The notes beneath the pieces are model-generated. The model saw nothing but the letters and a program-made list of their open reading frames with translations. It had not been told where the DNA came from and did not search any database. From Pseudoxanthomonas sp. PXM03 (GTDB lineage Bacteria; Pseudomonadota; Gammaproteobacteria; Xanthomonadales; Xanthomonadaceae), in assembly GCF_014852005.1 (NCBI RefSeq), contig NZ_JACVAU010000003.1, forward strand, positions 310,001-374,000: a stretch of 64,000 nt of DNA, read 5' to 3'. Position numbers and translations under genes: made by a program. Position 1 is the stretch's first letter. Every line of letters begins with the position of its first letter. Positions 25,137 through 34,465 of this stretch are shown here, in pieces.

Positions 25137-27553
25137 GCGGCATCCAGCATCCGCAGCACGCGTGCCGCCAGCGCGCGCGGCGTGGTTTCGGCGTGCTCGT
25201 CGTTCGCCAGTACCGGCCCCACGCAGGCGGGACAGCCGGCCCTGCAGTCGCAAGCCGCCACCAGCTGCGAGGCACGCTGGACCAGCTCGCGCTGTCGCTG
25301 CCACAGCGGTTCGCTCAGTCCGATGCCGCCGGGATAGTTGTCATACAGATACACGGTGGGCACGAAACGTTCGCCCGACACCGGCGACAGCACCTGGCTT
25401 TCCGTTCCCCGCAACTGTCCGCGGCCCTGCGTGTCGGGCAAGGCGAACCACGCACCGTCGCCATCGCCTACCGCCTTCTGCAGGTCGCGGCCTTCGGCCA
25501 TCACGGCGACGGTGGCGGCGATGTGCAAGGCGTAGGCGGCACCGAGGAAGCCATCCAGCGCTTCCTGCCGCGATTCGAACGCCGACTCCAGCAGTGCCGG
25601 CGGCAACTGCCACCACAGGCTGGTGGTGTGCATCTCCTGGTCCGGCAGGTTCACCGGGCCGTAGCCGATGTTCTCGTGCGTGTAGTAGCGAATCTTCTTG
25701 TAGCCGGCCACGCGCCGCACCACGTGCACTTCGCCGTGGTGGCAGGTGCCCTGCCCCGCGATGCTGCCATCGAAACGCTCCAGCACCTTCAGCTTGGTGT
25801 AGTCGATCGCATCGGTGTAGTAGTCCACGTGCGTACGGGTGACGTAGGCCTTGCGCCCTTCCCAGTCCAGTCGCTCCACCTGGTACGGCGTGGACTGGAT
25901 CATGTGGATGGCACCCTCGTACAGCGTCAGCGGCGCGGCGCTGAAATCCACTTCGGCGATGATCACCTGGCGCCCATCGGTGCGGTCGACGACGACGAAG
26001 TTGCCGTCCGCCACCGAGCGCAGGCTGACCGCATTGGCCGGGTAGCTGTCGGCGATCCACTCGTAGCGGTCGCCTTCGCGATGCACCACGCTGTCCTCGT
26101 CCAGCAGCTGCAGGAACGGCGACGGATCGACCGGCCCGAACGGCTCGCCGGCGAGGAACGGCAGTTCGAACGCGGCGCAGCGCACGTGGTCCAGCAGGAT
26201 CATCGGCTGGTCCGGGGCGATGCGCGCGTGTTCCGGCGGGCTGTCGGCGAAGAACTCCGGATGCCGTACCACGTACTGGTCCAGCGGCTGCGAACTGGCC
26301 ACCAGGATGCCCAGCGAGGCCTGTTGTCGCCGCCCTGCCCGCCCGAAGCGTTGCCAGGTCGCCGCGATGGAACCCGGATACCCGTTCAGCACCACCGCAT
26401 CCAGGCTGCCGATGTCCACGCCCAGTTCCAGCGCGGACGTGGAGATGATGCCGTCCACGCGGCCATCACGCATCGCGCGTTCGGCGTCGCGGCGCTCGGT
26501 AGGCAGGTAGCCGCCGCGATACGCCCGGATGCGCGCCGGCTTGCGCGGATCGTGGTCGAACACGTCCTTCAGGTACTTCGTCAGCACCTCCACCATCGTG
26601 CGCGATTGCGCGAACACCAGCGTCTTCAGGCCCGCCTTGATCGCCAGCCGCGCGATGCGGTTGCTCTGCGAGCGCGCGGATGCCCGCAGGCCGAGATCGG
26701 GATTCACCACAGGCGGATTCCACAACAGCACGTGCTTCTCGCCGGTCGGCGCGCCGGATTCGGTGATCGCATGCACCGGCAGCTCCAGCAACGCCTCCGC
26801 GTGCGCCTGCGGATTGCCGATGGTGGCCGAACAGACGATGAACTGCGGCGTGGCGCCGTAGAAAGCGCATACCCGCTTCAAGCGCCGCAGCACGTTGGCC
26901 ACGTGGCTGCCGAACACACCGCGGTACGTGTGCACTTCGTCGATCACCACGTAGCGCAGGTTCTCGAAGAACTGCGCCCACTTGGTGTGGTGCGGCAGGA
27001 TGGCCTGGTGCAGCATGTCGGGATTGCTGACCACGATGTCGCCATGCAGGCGGATCGCCTGGCGCGCATCGCCCGGCGTGTCGCCGTCGAAGGTGAACGC
27101 TTTCAGACCGAGGTCACCGGCGCGACTGAGTTCCAGCAGTTCCGCCACCTGGTCCTGCGCCAGCGCCTTGGTCGGGAACAGGTACAGCGCCTTGCCCCTG
27201 CGCGCCAGCGCCGAGGCCACCACCGGCAGCGTGTAGCACAACGACTTGCCCGATGCGGTCGGCGTCACGACGGCCAGATGTCCACCCGCCTGCACATGCC
27301 GCCATGCCTCGGCCTGGTGCGAATACAGACGCCCGATGCCACGCGCGCGCAGTGCTTCGGCCAGTTCCACGGGCAGATCCGGCGGCAGCGGCTCGTAACG
27401 CCCTTCACGCCCCGGAATGACGAACTGCCCGGTCACGCGATCACGGTACTTGCCCGCAAGCCGCTCTGCCAGGGCACGGCCATCGGCTGCGGCCACGGGC
27501 AGCAGCGCTGCATCGGTGGCGTGCTGGCGGATCAGGGACGTCTGGGTGGGCAT
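25133..27553 (-). CDS. MrfA/YprA-like DEAD-box DNA helicase with DUF1998
   Basis: 806 residues. Helicase motifs in order: Q-like LYSHQAEAWRHVQ, Walker A TPTASGKS, DEVH box in VVIDEVHTYRG, motif III VCSATIGNPQAHAE, a motif V region with STSALELGVDIGSLDAVVLN, motif VI QRFGRAGRRQQ. The C-terminal part is a DUF1998 (MrfA zinc-binding) domain ending in four Cys, CDCRAGCPACVG. Homologues are 3'-5' DNA helicases acting with the nuclease encoded next. The downstream gene overlaps by four bases. No LexA-type site was found in the 175 bp before it. Confidence 0.9.
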   Translation of the reverse strand: MPTQTSLIRQHATDAALLPVAAADGRALAERLAGKYRDRVTGQFVIPGREGRYEPLPPDLPVELAEALRARGIGRLYSHQAEAWRHVQAGGHLAVVTPTASGKSLCYTLPVVASALARRGKALYLFPTKALAQDQVAELLELSRAGDLGLKAFTFDGDTPGDARQAIRLHGDIVVSNPDMLHQAILPHHTKWAQFFENLRYVVIDEVHTYRGVFGSHVANVLRRLKRVCAFYGATPQFIVCSATIGNPQAHAEALLELPVHAITESGAPTGEKHVLLWNPPVVNPDLGLRASARSQSNRIARLAIKAGLKTLVFAQSRTMVEVLTKYLKDVFDHDPRKPARIRAYRGGYLPTERRDAERAMRDGRVDGIISTSALELGVDIGSLDAVVLNGYPGSIAATWQRFGRAGRRQQASLGILVASSQPLDQYVVRHPEFFADSPPEHARIAPDQPMILLDHVRCAAFELPFLAGEPFGPVDPSPFLQLLDEDSVVHREGDRYEWIADSYPANAVSLRSVADGNFVVVDRTDGRQVIIAEVDFSAAPLTLYEGAIHMIQSTPYQVERLDWEGRKAYVTRTHVDYYTDAIDYTKLKVLERFDGSIAGQGTCHHGEVHVVRRVAGYKKIRYYTHENIGYGPVNLPDQEMHTTSLWWQLPPALLESAFESRQEALDGFLGAAYALHIAATVAVMAEGRDLQKAVGDGDGAWFALPDTQGRGQLRGTESQVLSPVSGERFVPTVYLYDNYPGGIGLSEPLWQRQRELVQRASQLVAACDCRAGCPACVGPVLANDEHAETTPRALAARVLRMLDAA

Positions 27554-27728
27554 GGCGGTCTCTCGGCGGCGTGTGCGCCATCAGAACCGCGCCGCGTCTC
27601 AATCCCTGAGACTGACTGCCTGCTGACAGGCGGCCCCTGTCTCAGCTTTGTGATCGGAGTTTGAAGGCATTTCTCACCCGTGGGTAACGTCTCCCGCGAT
27701 ACCACGTCACCGTGAACCGGAGACGCCC

Positions 27729-28082
27729 ATGAACCGCCACCTCTATCGCGAACAGCTCGACACGCTTCGGCAGGCACCCCGTCATGCCAGCGCCATGGCC
27801 GACGATGCATTCACCGCATTCACGGCCTACGACTATGGCCGTCGCCGCCGCCTGCATCCGGATGTCGCGTGGGAAGATGCCTGCCGTGCCTACGCGTTCG
27901 CGGCGGCCTCGCATGCGGACCATGCCGGGCAGCTCGACCTGGACACGGAACTCGAACTCGAGGACCACTGGGAACGCCTGCGTGGCGATGGCGGTCCGGA
28001 CTGGCCGGTCGCGCGTACGCTGTTGCGCGAGACGTGGCGCTGGCTCGATGAACACGGCGCGGGTGCGACCCGCATGCATTGA
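27729..28082 (+). CDS. Small orphan protein, possibly related to the two downstream genes
   Basis: 117 residues, soluble, acidic and aromatic (AFTAYDYGRRRRLHPDVAWE, LDLDTELELEDHWERL). A GGAG box precedes the ATG. The C-terminal stretch WPVARTLLRETWRWL resembles WPLAHAVIARVWERL of the next gene, a weak hint of shared ancestry. I recognise no family. It is divergent from the MrfA-like helicase. Confidence 0.6.
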   Translation: MNRHLYREQLDTLRQAPRHASAMADDAFTAFTAYDYGRRRRLHPDVAWEDACRAYAFAAASHADHAGQLDLDTELELEDHWERLRGDGGPDWPVARTLLRETWRWLDEHGAGATRMH

Positions 28083-28356
28083 ATCATCCACGCGTTGCAG
28101 AAGACGACGAACGGTAGGCCGGCCATGGCACGACCCGCCGTCTTCAACAACGCAGGGGCACGATAACGACAAGATCCGGCAGGGTCGTGGACCACGCATC
28201 TCCTTCGGGGAATGGGGTGACACGTTGCCACAGGGGCCGCGCGCAGTCAGGGACTGTCGCGACGGGGTCGCGCAGACGGCTGTCATGTACAGGTAAGCCG
28301 CGTTTCATCCACAAGGTCCACGCTCGGCCATGGTCTTGCGCCATGGAGGGGACCTC

Positions 28357-28806
28357 ATGTCTTGCCTGCCTGATCCGTCCGCGCCCGCGTGGATAGATGA
28401 TGCGATGCCCTGTGCCGTCATCGACATCCACTCGGAACTGCGCTTCTGGGAAGAAACCTACGCGCGCCAGAGCTTCCACCGCCCGGGGACCCCGTTCCGC
28501 CACTACGTGCCCACGCTGAAATTCGCTTACGACATCTACCTGCTGTCGCACAGGCGATCGCTCGAAGAACTGCTGCCTTCGCTGCCCTCCCGCTACGAGG
28601 CGGGCATCGTGCGTGGCGTCCGGCTGGACTGGCCGTTGGCGCATGCGGTCATCGCACGCGTATGGGAGCGGCTCAATGCGCCGCTTGAAGAAGATCCCCC
28701 GCTGTTCGCCCCGCCACCGACAACCGTCGTGGACGAGCGCGCCTTGTTGGCAGAGGCGATGAACAAAGCGGGCACCCGTACCATCACGCAGCGAATGCAA
28801 AGGTGA
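28357..28806 (+). CDS. Orphan protein, paralogue of the 28923-29249 product
   Basis: 149 residues, soluble. A GGAGGGGAC box lies just before the ATG at 28357, chosen over an upstream ATG at 28330. The core (AVIDIHSELRFWEETYARQS, FAYDIYLLSHRRSLEELLPS, LDWPLAHAVIARVWERL) aligns along its length with the product of the next gene. The C-terminal 40 residues are a separate tail. No known family recognised. Confidence 0.7.
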   Translation: MSCLPDPSAPAWIDDAMPCAVIDIHSELRFWEETYARQSFHRPGTPFRHYVPTLKFAYDIYLLSHRRSLEELLPSLPSRYEAGIVRGVRLDWPLAHAVIARVWERLNAPLEEDPPLFAPPPTTVVDERALLAEAMNKAGTRTITQRMQR

Positions 28807-28922
28807 ACGTAAAAGGCGTTGTGCGGTTAAACGCGGGTTAAAACACTCTTTATTTCACTTAAGCATCACTGCGCGGAACAAAAAATCCTCGTCGCCACCA
28901 CCACGCCGACCGGGGATCACCA
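28807..28922 (+). promoter_or_regulatory. AT-rich promoter region of the 28923 gene
   Basis: A markedly AT-rich stretch (GGTTAAACGCGGGTTAAAAC, then CTCTTTATTTCACTT) in GC-rich surroundings, suggesting an independent promoter for the last of the three small genes. Exact -35 and -10 boxes are not clear. Confidence 0.4.
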
Positions 28923-29249
28923 ATGGCCAGCCTGCATCATCGCAACGCCCACGCCACCGCTCAGATCGTCGACATCGATGCCGAACTCGCCTACTGGAAA
29001 ACGCGGCTCAACGAAGACACGTTCCAGGTGGTCGGAGCCACGGTGGGTGACCTGGAGCAGTGCCTGAAAGTCGGCTATGACGCCTACCTGCTGCACCATC
29101 GCCAGGACTTCGACGACATCGCGCCCTCGCTACGCGACCGCCTGCAGCGCTACTGCCCGGATACGCCGATCGGCTGGTACCGTGCGCAGCCGATCATGCG
29201 CGCGGTATGGCAACGGCTGAAGCCTGCCGTCGCGATGGGCCACGCCTGA
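28923..29249 (+). CDS. Orphan protein, paralogue of the 28357-28806 product
   Basis: 108 residues. The pattern IVDIDAELAYWKTRLNEDTF, GYDAYLLHHRQDFDDIAPSL, RDRLQRYC, then WYRAQPIMRAVWQRL aligns with the neighbour upstream, without its C-terminal tail. The conserved features are an acidic-aromatic start (DI-x-x-EL-x-x-W), a Y-D-x-YLL-x-HR segment and a Trp-containing end. Soluble, no signal peptide. Function unknown. Confidence 0.7.
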   Translation: MASLHHRNAHATAQIVDIDAELAYWKTRLNEDTFQVVGATVGDLEQCLKVGYDAYLLHHRQDFDDIAPSLRDRLQRYCPDTPIGWYRAQPIMRAVWQRLKPAVAMGHA

Positions 29250-29260
29250 TCCTCGATGCG

Positions 29261-29278
29261 CCCTGCCCATGGGCGGGG
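29261..29278. terminator. Hairpin between convergent genes
   Basis: CCCTGCCC-AT-GGGCGGGG forms an 8-bp stem with one G-T wobble between two convergent genes. It has no T run, so it may be a Rho-type or barrier hairpin rather than a classical terminator. Confidence 0.3.
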
Positions 29279-29283
29279 TACGC

Positions 29284-30792
29284 CTAGCTGCGCAGACCCA
29301 GCGCGTGCTCGATTGCGCTGAACAAGGCCTGGACCTGCACCGGCTTTGTCAGTGTCGCCGCGCAGTCGTGACCGCCGTCCGGCGTGCCCGGCTCACGCAG
29401 GCGGATCACCGGACCGTCGAAGCCGGCTTCCTGCAACACTGCCAGCACGTCCGCGGCGGACAGCAGCAGGATGTCGTCGTCGATGATCGCCAGCTGCGGC
29501 AGCCCGTCACGCGCAATCTGCTGCAATGCATTCGCACCGTCAGGCGCCATGATCGGATCATAGCCCTGGCTGGCCAGCGCGTTGCCCAGCAGTGAGAGGC
29601 GCGTGGCATCGCCATCGACCAACAGGATGCGGCGACCCTCGCCATCCCGGAACGCCGCGTCTTCCGTGCCCGACCAATCGTCGACAGCCGGAGCCGGCAG
29701 GTGCAGCTCGAACGCGGTGCCCTGCCCTTGCGCGCTGTTCACCTCGATGCGCCCGCGCACCGATTCGACGATGCGCTTGCACGACATCAGGCCCAGGCCC
29801 GTGCCGCTGGCCTTGGTGGTGAAGAACGGCGTGAACAGCTGTTGGCGGGTGGCCTCGTCCATGCCACTGCCTTCATCGGAGACACGCAGCACCACGTAGT
29901 CCTGCCCGTCGTCGGCCACCGTCTGCGTCGCCGACAGGGTCAGCTGCCCGCCGCGTTCGGCCATGGCCTGGATGCCGTTCAAGCAGAGGTTGATCAGGCA
30001 CTGCTGGAACTCGGTGTAGTTGCCTTCGATCAGCAGGTCCTCCGGCGGCAGCTCCACCGTCAGCCGGACCTGCCGCGACAGGCTGCCCTGCAGCAGCAGT
30101 TGCACCGCGCTGAACAGCGCCGCCACGCTGATGGTCTCGCTGGCCTTGCGCGAACCGCGCACGAACGACAGCATCGAATCGGCCATCTCATGCCCGCGCT
30201 TGCCGCTTTCGGAGATCACCGCGCCCAGGCGCAGGATCTTCGGATCGTCGCTGTAGGTCGACAGCAGGTCGGGCACGATCAGCAGCGGCTGCAGGATGTT
30301 GCGAAGGTCGTGGCTCAGGCCCGCCGCCAGCATGGCCAGGCAGTCCAGCCGCTGCGATCGCATCAGTTCGCGCTCGGCATGTTCGCGTTCGCGCTCGCTG
30401 CGCGCCTCGCGGATGGCGCGCGCCACCGCCGACGGCAGCCGTGCGGGCGTATGCTTGAGCACGTAGTCGCTGGCGCCTTCCTGCAACGCCTTGACCGCAG
30501 CTTCCTCGCCGATGGTGCCGGAGAAGAACACGAACGGCAGCCGCGGATCATGTGCGCGCAGGATTTCCAGAGCCTGGTAACCGGAGAAGCCGGGCAGCTC
30601 CATGTCCGAGAGCACCAGGTCGAATGGCGCACCCGCCAGCGCCGCGCGCAGGTCCTCGGCTGCATCCACGCGCACGAATTCGGCATCCAGTCCGGCCTCG
30701 TGCAACTGCTCCATCAGCAGTTCGGCATCGAGTTCGGAATCCTCGACCAGCAGGATGCGGACAGGTCCCAGCGGTGTTCCCGATTGCGGCAC
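29284..30792 (-). CDS. Hybrid sensor kinase: receiver, histidine kinase, receiver
   Basis: 502 residues, no membrane segment. N-terminal receiver (PVRILLVEDSELDAELLMEQ, Asp in LVLSDMELPGFSGY, Lys in YVLKHTPARL), then a HisKA-like helix with the phosphoacceptor His in LAAGLSHDLRNILQP, an ATPase with INLCLNGIQAMAERGG and VSDEGSGMDEATRQQLFTPF, and GTGLGL. A C-terminal receiver follows (RRILLVDGDATRLSLLGNAL, IIDDDILLLS, TLTKPVQ). It probably takes phosphate from another kinase and feeds a relay. It lies three bases after the response regulator gene at 30796, so it belongs to that operon. Confidence 0.9.
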   Translation of the reverse strand: MPQSGTPLGPVRILLVEDSELDAELLMEQLHEAGLDAEFVRVDAAEDLRAALAGAPFDLVLSDMELPGFSGYQALEILRAHDPRLPFVFFSGTIGEEAAVKALQEGASDYVLKHTPARLPSAVARAIREARSEREREHAERELMRSQRLDCLAMLAAGLSHDLRNILQPLLIVPDLLSTYSDDPKILRLGAVISESGKRGHEMADSMLSFVRGSRKASETISVAALFSAVQLLLQGSLSRQVRLTVELPPEDLLIEGNYTEFQQCLINLCLNGIQAMAERGGQLTLSATQTVADDGQDYVVLRVSDEGSGMDEATRQQLFTPFFTTKASGTGLGLMSCKRIVESVRGRIEVNSAQGQGTAFELHLPAPAVDDWSGTEDAAFRDGEGRRILLVDGDATRLSLLGNALASQGYDPIMAPDGANALQQIARDGLPQLAIIDDDILLLSAADVLAVLQEAGFDGPVIRLREPGTPDGGHDCAATLTKPVQVQALFSAIEHALGLRS

Positions 30793-30795
30793 GGA

Positions 30796-31236
30796 TCAGT
30801 CTCGCGGCAGGGTTTCGTTGATGACTGCCCAGAACGTGCCCAGCGTCTTGACCGCCTGGAAGAACTGGTCGATGTCCACCGGCTTGACCACATAGGCGTT
30901 CGCGCCCAGGTCCCAGCTGCGCGCCAGATCGCTTTCCTCGCGCGAGGACGACAGGATCACCACCGGCAGGTGCTTCAGCTTCTCGTCGCCGCGGATGGTC
31001 TTCAGCACCTCGAGCCCGTCCATGCGCGGCATCTTGATGTCCAGCAGCAGCACCGACGGAAGGCCGTCTTCACGCTGGGCGTGCGCGCCGCGGCGCAGCA
31101 GGTAGTCCAGTGCTTCCACGCCGTCCTCGACGTGCACGATGGGATTGGCCAGGTTGGCCTCGCGCAGCGCGTCGATCGCCATTTCGGCATCGGCCAGGCT
31201 GTCTTCGGCCAACAGGATGGTGCGGATGGCGCTCAT
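30796..31236 (-). CDS. Single-domain response regulator (Rcp1-like)
   Basis: 146 residues forming only a receiver domain: TILLAEDSLADAEMAIDALR, phosphorylated Asp in VLLLDIKMPRMDGLEVL, Thr/Ser in VVILSSSREESDL, Lys in AYVVKPVDIDQF. It has the longer beta4-alpha4 region seen in regulators paired with phytochrome-type kinases. Its start overlaps the kinase stop as ATGA, so the kinase at 31233 is the likely partner. Confidence 0.93.
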   Translation of the reverse strand: MSAIRTILLAEDSLADAEMAIDALREANLANPIVHVEDGVEALDYLLRRGAHAQREDGLPSVLLLDIKMPRMDGLEVLKTIRGDEKLKHLPVVILSSSREESDLARSWDLGANAYVVKPVDIDQFFQAVKTLGTFWAVINETLPRD

Positions 31237-33038
31237 GCGTCTCTCTCTCTGGAAAGCGGAGCGTCGAGCGCCGCGGGAAGGGTGAAATAGAACGTGGCGC
31301 CCTGGTCGGGCACCGACTCGGCCCAGATGCGGCCACCATGCCGGCCGAGCACACGCCGGACACTGGCCAGGCCAATGCCCGTGCCGGGAAAATCGCTGGC
31401 CTTGTGCAGGCGCTGGAACACGCCGAACAGCTTGCCGGCGTACGCCATATCGAACCCTGCGCCGTTGTCACGTACGCTGAACAGGTGGCTGCCGTCACGC
31501 TGCAGCTGATGGCCCACCTCGACGATGGAGCGCTCGCGCTGGCTGCTGTACTTCAGCGCGTTGCCCAGCAGATTGCTCCATACCTGCCGCATCATGTTCT
31601 CGTCGGCCAGCACGATGGGCTGCGGCGCGATGCGCCATTCCACCCGGTCGGCGCGGCCTTCATTCGCCTCGTTGGCATCCAGCATGGCGCGCGCTTCGGC
31701 TACCAGCGACTGCATGTCCACGGCCTGAAGGCGCAGCGCGTTCCGGCCCAGGCGCGAGTACACCAGCAGGTCGTCGATCAACTGCGACATGCGGCGCGCG
31801 GAATTGCCGATCACGTCGAGGTAATGGCGGCTCTTGTCGTCGATGTCCTCGCCAAGATGGCGGCCCAGCTTGTCCGAGAAGCCGGCCACGTGCCGCAGCG
31901 GCGCACGCAGATCGTGCGATACCGAGTAGCTGAAGGCTTCCAGCTCGCGATTCACTTCCGACACCTGCTCCACCTTGCCTTCCAGCTGGCGGTTCAGCGC
32001 CGCGATTTCCTGCTGCGCCGTCTTCTGCAGCGAGATGTCGCTGACCGTCATCAGCACGGCATGCTCGTCCTCACCCGGCAGCGGCATGCGGCGCGCATTG
32101 AGCAGCACGGTACGCCGCACGCCATCGACGGTGTCCTGCTGCAGTTCGTAGTCCCAGAGTTCGCGCCCGCGTGCGAGCACATCGTCCAGGCGCTGCCGCA
32201 TCACCTTGTCCTGCCAGGCCGTGCCCAGTTCATCGAGGCTGCCCGCCTTCACGCCCTTGCCCATGCCGTACAGCTCGCCGAAGGCGATGTTGTGCATCTT
32301 GATGTGCTGCTCGCCATCCAGCAGCACGATGGGTTCGCGCACGGTGTCCAGCATGACCAGCGCGCGCTGGCTGGCCTGTGCGATCCGCTTCTCCGCATTC
32401 AGCCGGCGCGCCACCTGGCGCCCCAGCGACAGCAGTACCAGCGCCAGCAGCAGCAATTGGGCACCCATGGCCACCAGCGCCAACCACTCCGCGCGCTGGC
32501 GTTGGCGTTGTGCATCGTAGTTGCGCTGGGCCAGCAGCTGGCGCTCGTTGTCCAGGATCTGGGTCAGGAGACCGCGGATGGGGAAACGCGTGGCCAACGG
32601 CGCCACCACGGAACCCCGGTAGGCTTCGGGAGCCTCCATCAACTGATCGATGACTTCAACGCGCGCCTCGACCAGTTCACGCAGGCGGCCGATCAGCACG
32701 AGCTGCTCCGGGTTGTCGGCCGTGAATTCAGCCAGCGTCTCGAACCGGCCTGGCAGCGCCTTGCGCCCGGAAACCAGTCGCTCGCGGGCCAGGGGATGGT
32801 CCGCGCCCAGCGCGATCATCATGCCGGAGGATTCGATCTCCCGGACCTCGACGGCCATCGCCATCACGGCCGCTTCCACCTGGTGCGTGTGCGCCACGGC
32901 ATCGGCGGCTTCCAGGTTGGCCCGCGAAAGGCGCTGCAGCAGCACCACGGGCCCGACCACGATCAGCAGGATGGCCAAACCCAACAGCGGCAGTCGCCAT
33001 CCACCCCAGCTAGTACGGGCACTGTCGTCGTCGTTCAT
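31233..33038 (-). CDS. Membrane sensor histidine kinase with periplasmic sensor, PAS and kinase core
   Basis: 601 residues. A membrane helix at about 14-35 (LPLLGLAILLIVVGPVVLLQ), a helical periplasmic domain of CHASE3-like size, a second helix at about 188-210 (WLALVAMGAQLLLLALVLLS), a PAS segment (MLDTVREPIVLLDGEQHIKM), HisKA with His in AFSYSVSHDLRAPLRHV, then N-box WSNLLGNALKYSSQ, G1 VRDNGAGFDM and G2 GTGIGL. The C-terminal core resembles bacteriophytochrome kinases that use a small receiver, which fits the overlapping gene downstream. The ATG at 33038 has an AGGGGAT box. Confidence 0.9.
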   Translation of the reverse strand: MNDDDSARTSWGGWRLPLLGLAILLIVVGPVVLLQRLSRANLEAADAVAHTHQVEAAVMAMAVEVREIESSGMMIALGADHPLARERLVSGRKALPGRFETLAEFTADNPEQLVLIGRLRELVEARVEVIDQLMEAPEAYRGSVVAPLATRFPIRGLLTQILDNERQLLAQRNYDAQRQRQRAEWLALVAMGAQLLLLALVLLSLGRQVARRLNAEKRIAQASQRALVMLDTVREPIVLLDGEQHIKMHNIAFGELYGMGKGVKAGSLDELGTAWQDKVMRQRLDDVLARGRELWDYELQQDTVDGVRRTVLLNARRMPLPGEDEHAVLMTVSDISLQKTAQQEIAALNRQLEGKVEQVSEVNRELEAFSYSVSHDLRAPLRHVAGFSDKLGRHLGEDIDDKSRHYLDVIGNSARRMSQLIDDLLVYSRLGRNALRLQAVDMQSLVAEARAMLDANEANEGRADRVEWRIAPQPIVLADENMMRQVWSNLLGNALKYSSQRERSIVEVGHQLQRDGSHLFSVRDNGAGFDMAYAGKLFGVFQRLHKASDFPGTGIGLASVRRVLGRHGGRIWAESVPDQGATFYFTLPAALDAPLSRERDA

Positions 33039-33150
33039 GATCCCCTGGCATCCATGGGTGACGGGCGGAGCCGCGTATCGCGCGCCCTGCCACGTCGGCA
33101 TCCGAAGATGCTATCGCAGCCATGTCACATTTGGAATGAAATTCAGGCGT

Positions 33151-34290
33151 TCAGGAAACGTCCGCAACGTTCACGCGATCACGCCCTTCACGCTTGGCGT
33201 CGTACAACGCTCCGTCGGCACGACGCATCTGGTCGCGCAGGGTTTCGCCGGGCCGGTGCTCGGCGATGCCGGCGGACAGCGTGGCGACAACACCCCCCTG
33301 CTCCTTGCCGAATTCGCCGCGCACGCGCTCGGCGAATGCGCGCGCCGACAGCGCATCCTCGCCCTCCAGCAGCACCGCGAACTCCTCGCCACCAATGCGT
33401 GCCGCGCATCCGTTGGCACCGACGCGCGTACGCATGATGTCGCCCAGCCGCTGCAGCACGGCATCGCCGCCGTCGTGGCCGTGGCGGTCGTTGATGCGCT
33501 TGAAGTAATCGATGTCCAGAACCGCAACCGCCACCGGGACGCCCGCCGCGACCGCTCGCGCGTGCGCCGACACCGCGTGCTCGTTCCATCCGTTGCGATT
33601 GAGCAGGCCGGTCAACTCATCGGTATGCGCCTGCCGTACCAGCCGGCGACGCATCTGCCACGCGGATACCGCGAAGTCCGTGCGATAACCCGCCAGCACC
33701 AGGCCGAAGCCGATCGTGGTCAACGTGTACAGCCAGTACAGCGCGCTGCCGGTGCCCGGCGCCCCGTACAACACGATGCGCAATAGCGCCATCACCACGA
33801 TCAGCAAGGCAAGCGCCAGCAGCGATACCGGGCGCACCATCAGCGCCATCAAGGCCAGCGGCAACAGTTGGAAGAGACCCGTGCGCAGCGCCAACTGGCC
33901 GGTCGACCCGGGCAGCGGCATGCTCATGAAGATGCCGGTGATCAGCGTGGCCAGCAGCATCAGTAGCAGACGGTGCTGCCAGCTCACCATCCGCGATACG
34001 CCTGCCGCGCAGCCCGCGACAACGGTGGATGCCAGCAACTGCGACCACACCGGATACCCGATCGACGGCGTGACGCCCGCCATGTCGAACAGCGCGGTAA
34101 TCGCCAACAGCACGGCACCGCACAGCAGCACGCCACTGACGATGGGCCGGGTGGCCCGCAGTTGCGCCAGCGTCAGGTCTTCCCGCTCCTCGGTGCTGAG
34201 CGCGCGGGTGGAATGGCGCGACAGCAGTCCGCGCAGGCTGTGCAGCAAGCCCGGGGCGGCGATCGGAGCGTTGAGGAGTCGGGCGCGCAT
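33151..34290 (-). CDS. Membrane-bound diguanylate cyclase (GGDEF)
   Basis: 379 residues. Up to six membrane helices lie between about residues 50 and 200 (PIVSGVLLCGAVLLAITALF, LLLMLLATLITGIFMSMPL, LLALALLIVVMALLRIVL, ALYWLYTLTTIGFGLVLAGY). The C-terminal GGDEF domain has HTDELTGLLNRNGWNEH, LDIDYFKRINDRHGHDGGDA and the active loop RIGGEEF, an accepted variant of GGDEF. It should make cyclic-di-GMP. The RxxD inhibitory site normally five residues before the loop is not evident (GANGCAA instead), so feedback control may be absent. The ATG at 34290 is chosen; the longer frame overlaps mtnA. Confidence 0.9.
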   Translation of the reverse strand: MRARLLNAPIAAPGLLHSLRGLLSRHSTRALSTEEREDLTLAQLRATRPIVSGVLLCGAVLLAITALFDMAGVTPSIGYPVWSQLLASTVVAGCAAGVSRMVSWQHRLLLMLLATLITGIFMSMPLPGSTGQLALRTGLFQLLPLALMALMVRPVSLLALALLIVVMALLRIVLYGAPGTGSALYWLYTLTTIGFGLVLAGYRTDFAVSAWQMRRRLVRQAHTDELTGLLNRNGWNEHAVSAHARAVAAGVPVAVAVLDIDYFKRINDRHGHDGGDAVLQRLGDIMRTRVGANGCAARIGGEEFAVLLEGEDALSARAFAERVRGEFGKEQGGVVATLSAGIAEHRPGETLRDQMRRADGALYDAKREGRDRVNVADVS

Positions 34291-34465
34291 GCTCGGTTCC
34301 TGGACGGAATGACCATCACGATGCAACTCCCGTGCCACCGCCTGTTCAGCGCGGGGCCGCCGCCTGCAACGTCTCACGCAGCGCGTGCCCCGCCCCTGCC
34401 CGCAGGCCTGCCGGACTGACGCACGGGGGCGCTTTCCGCCGGCCAGCGCATGCGCGTGACCCGCT

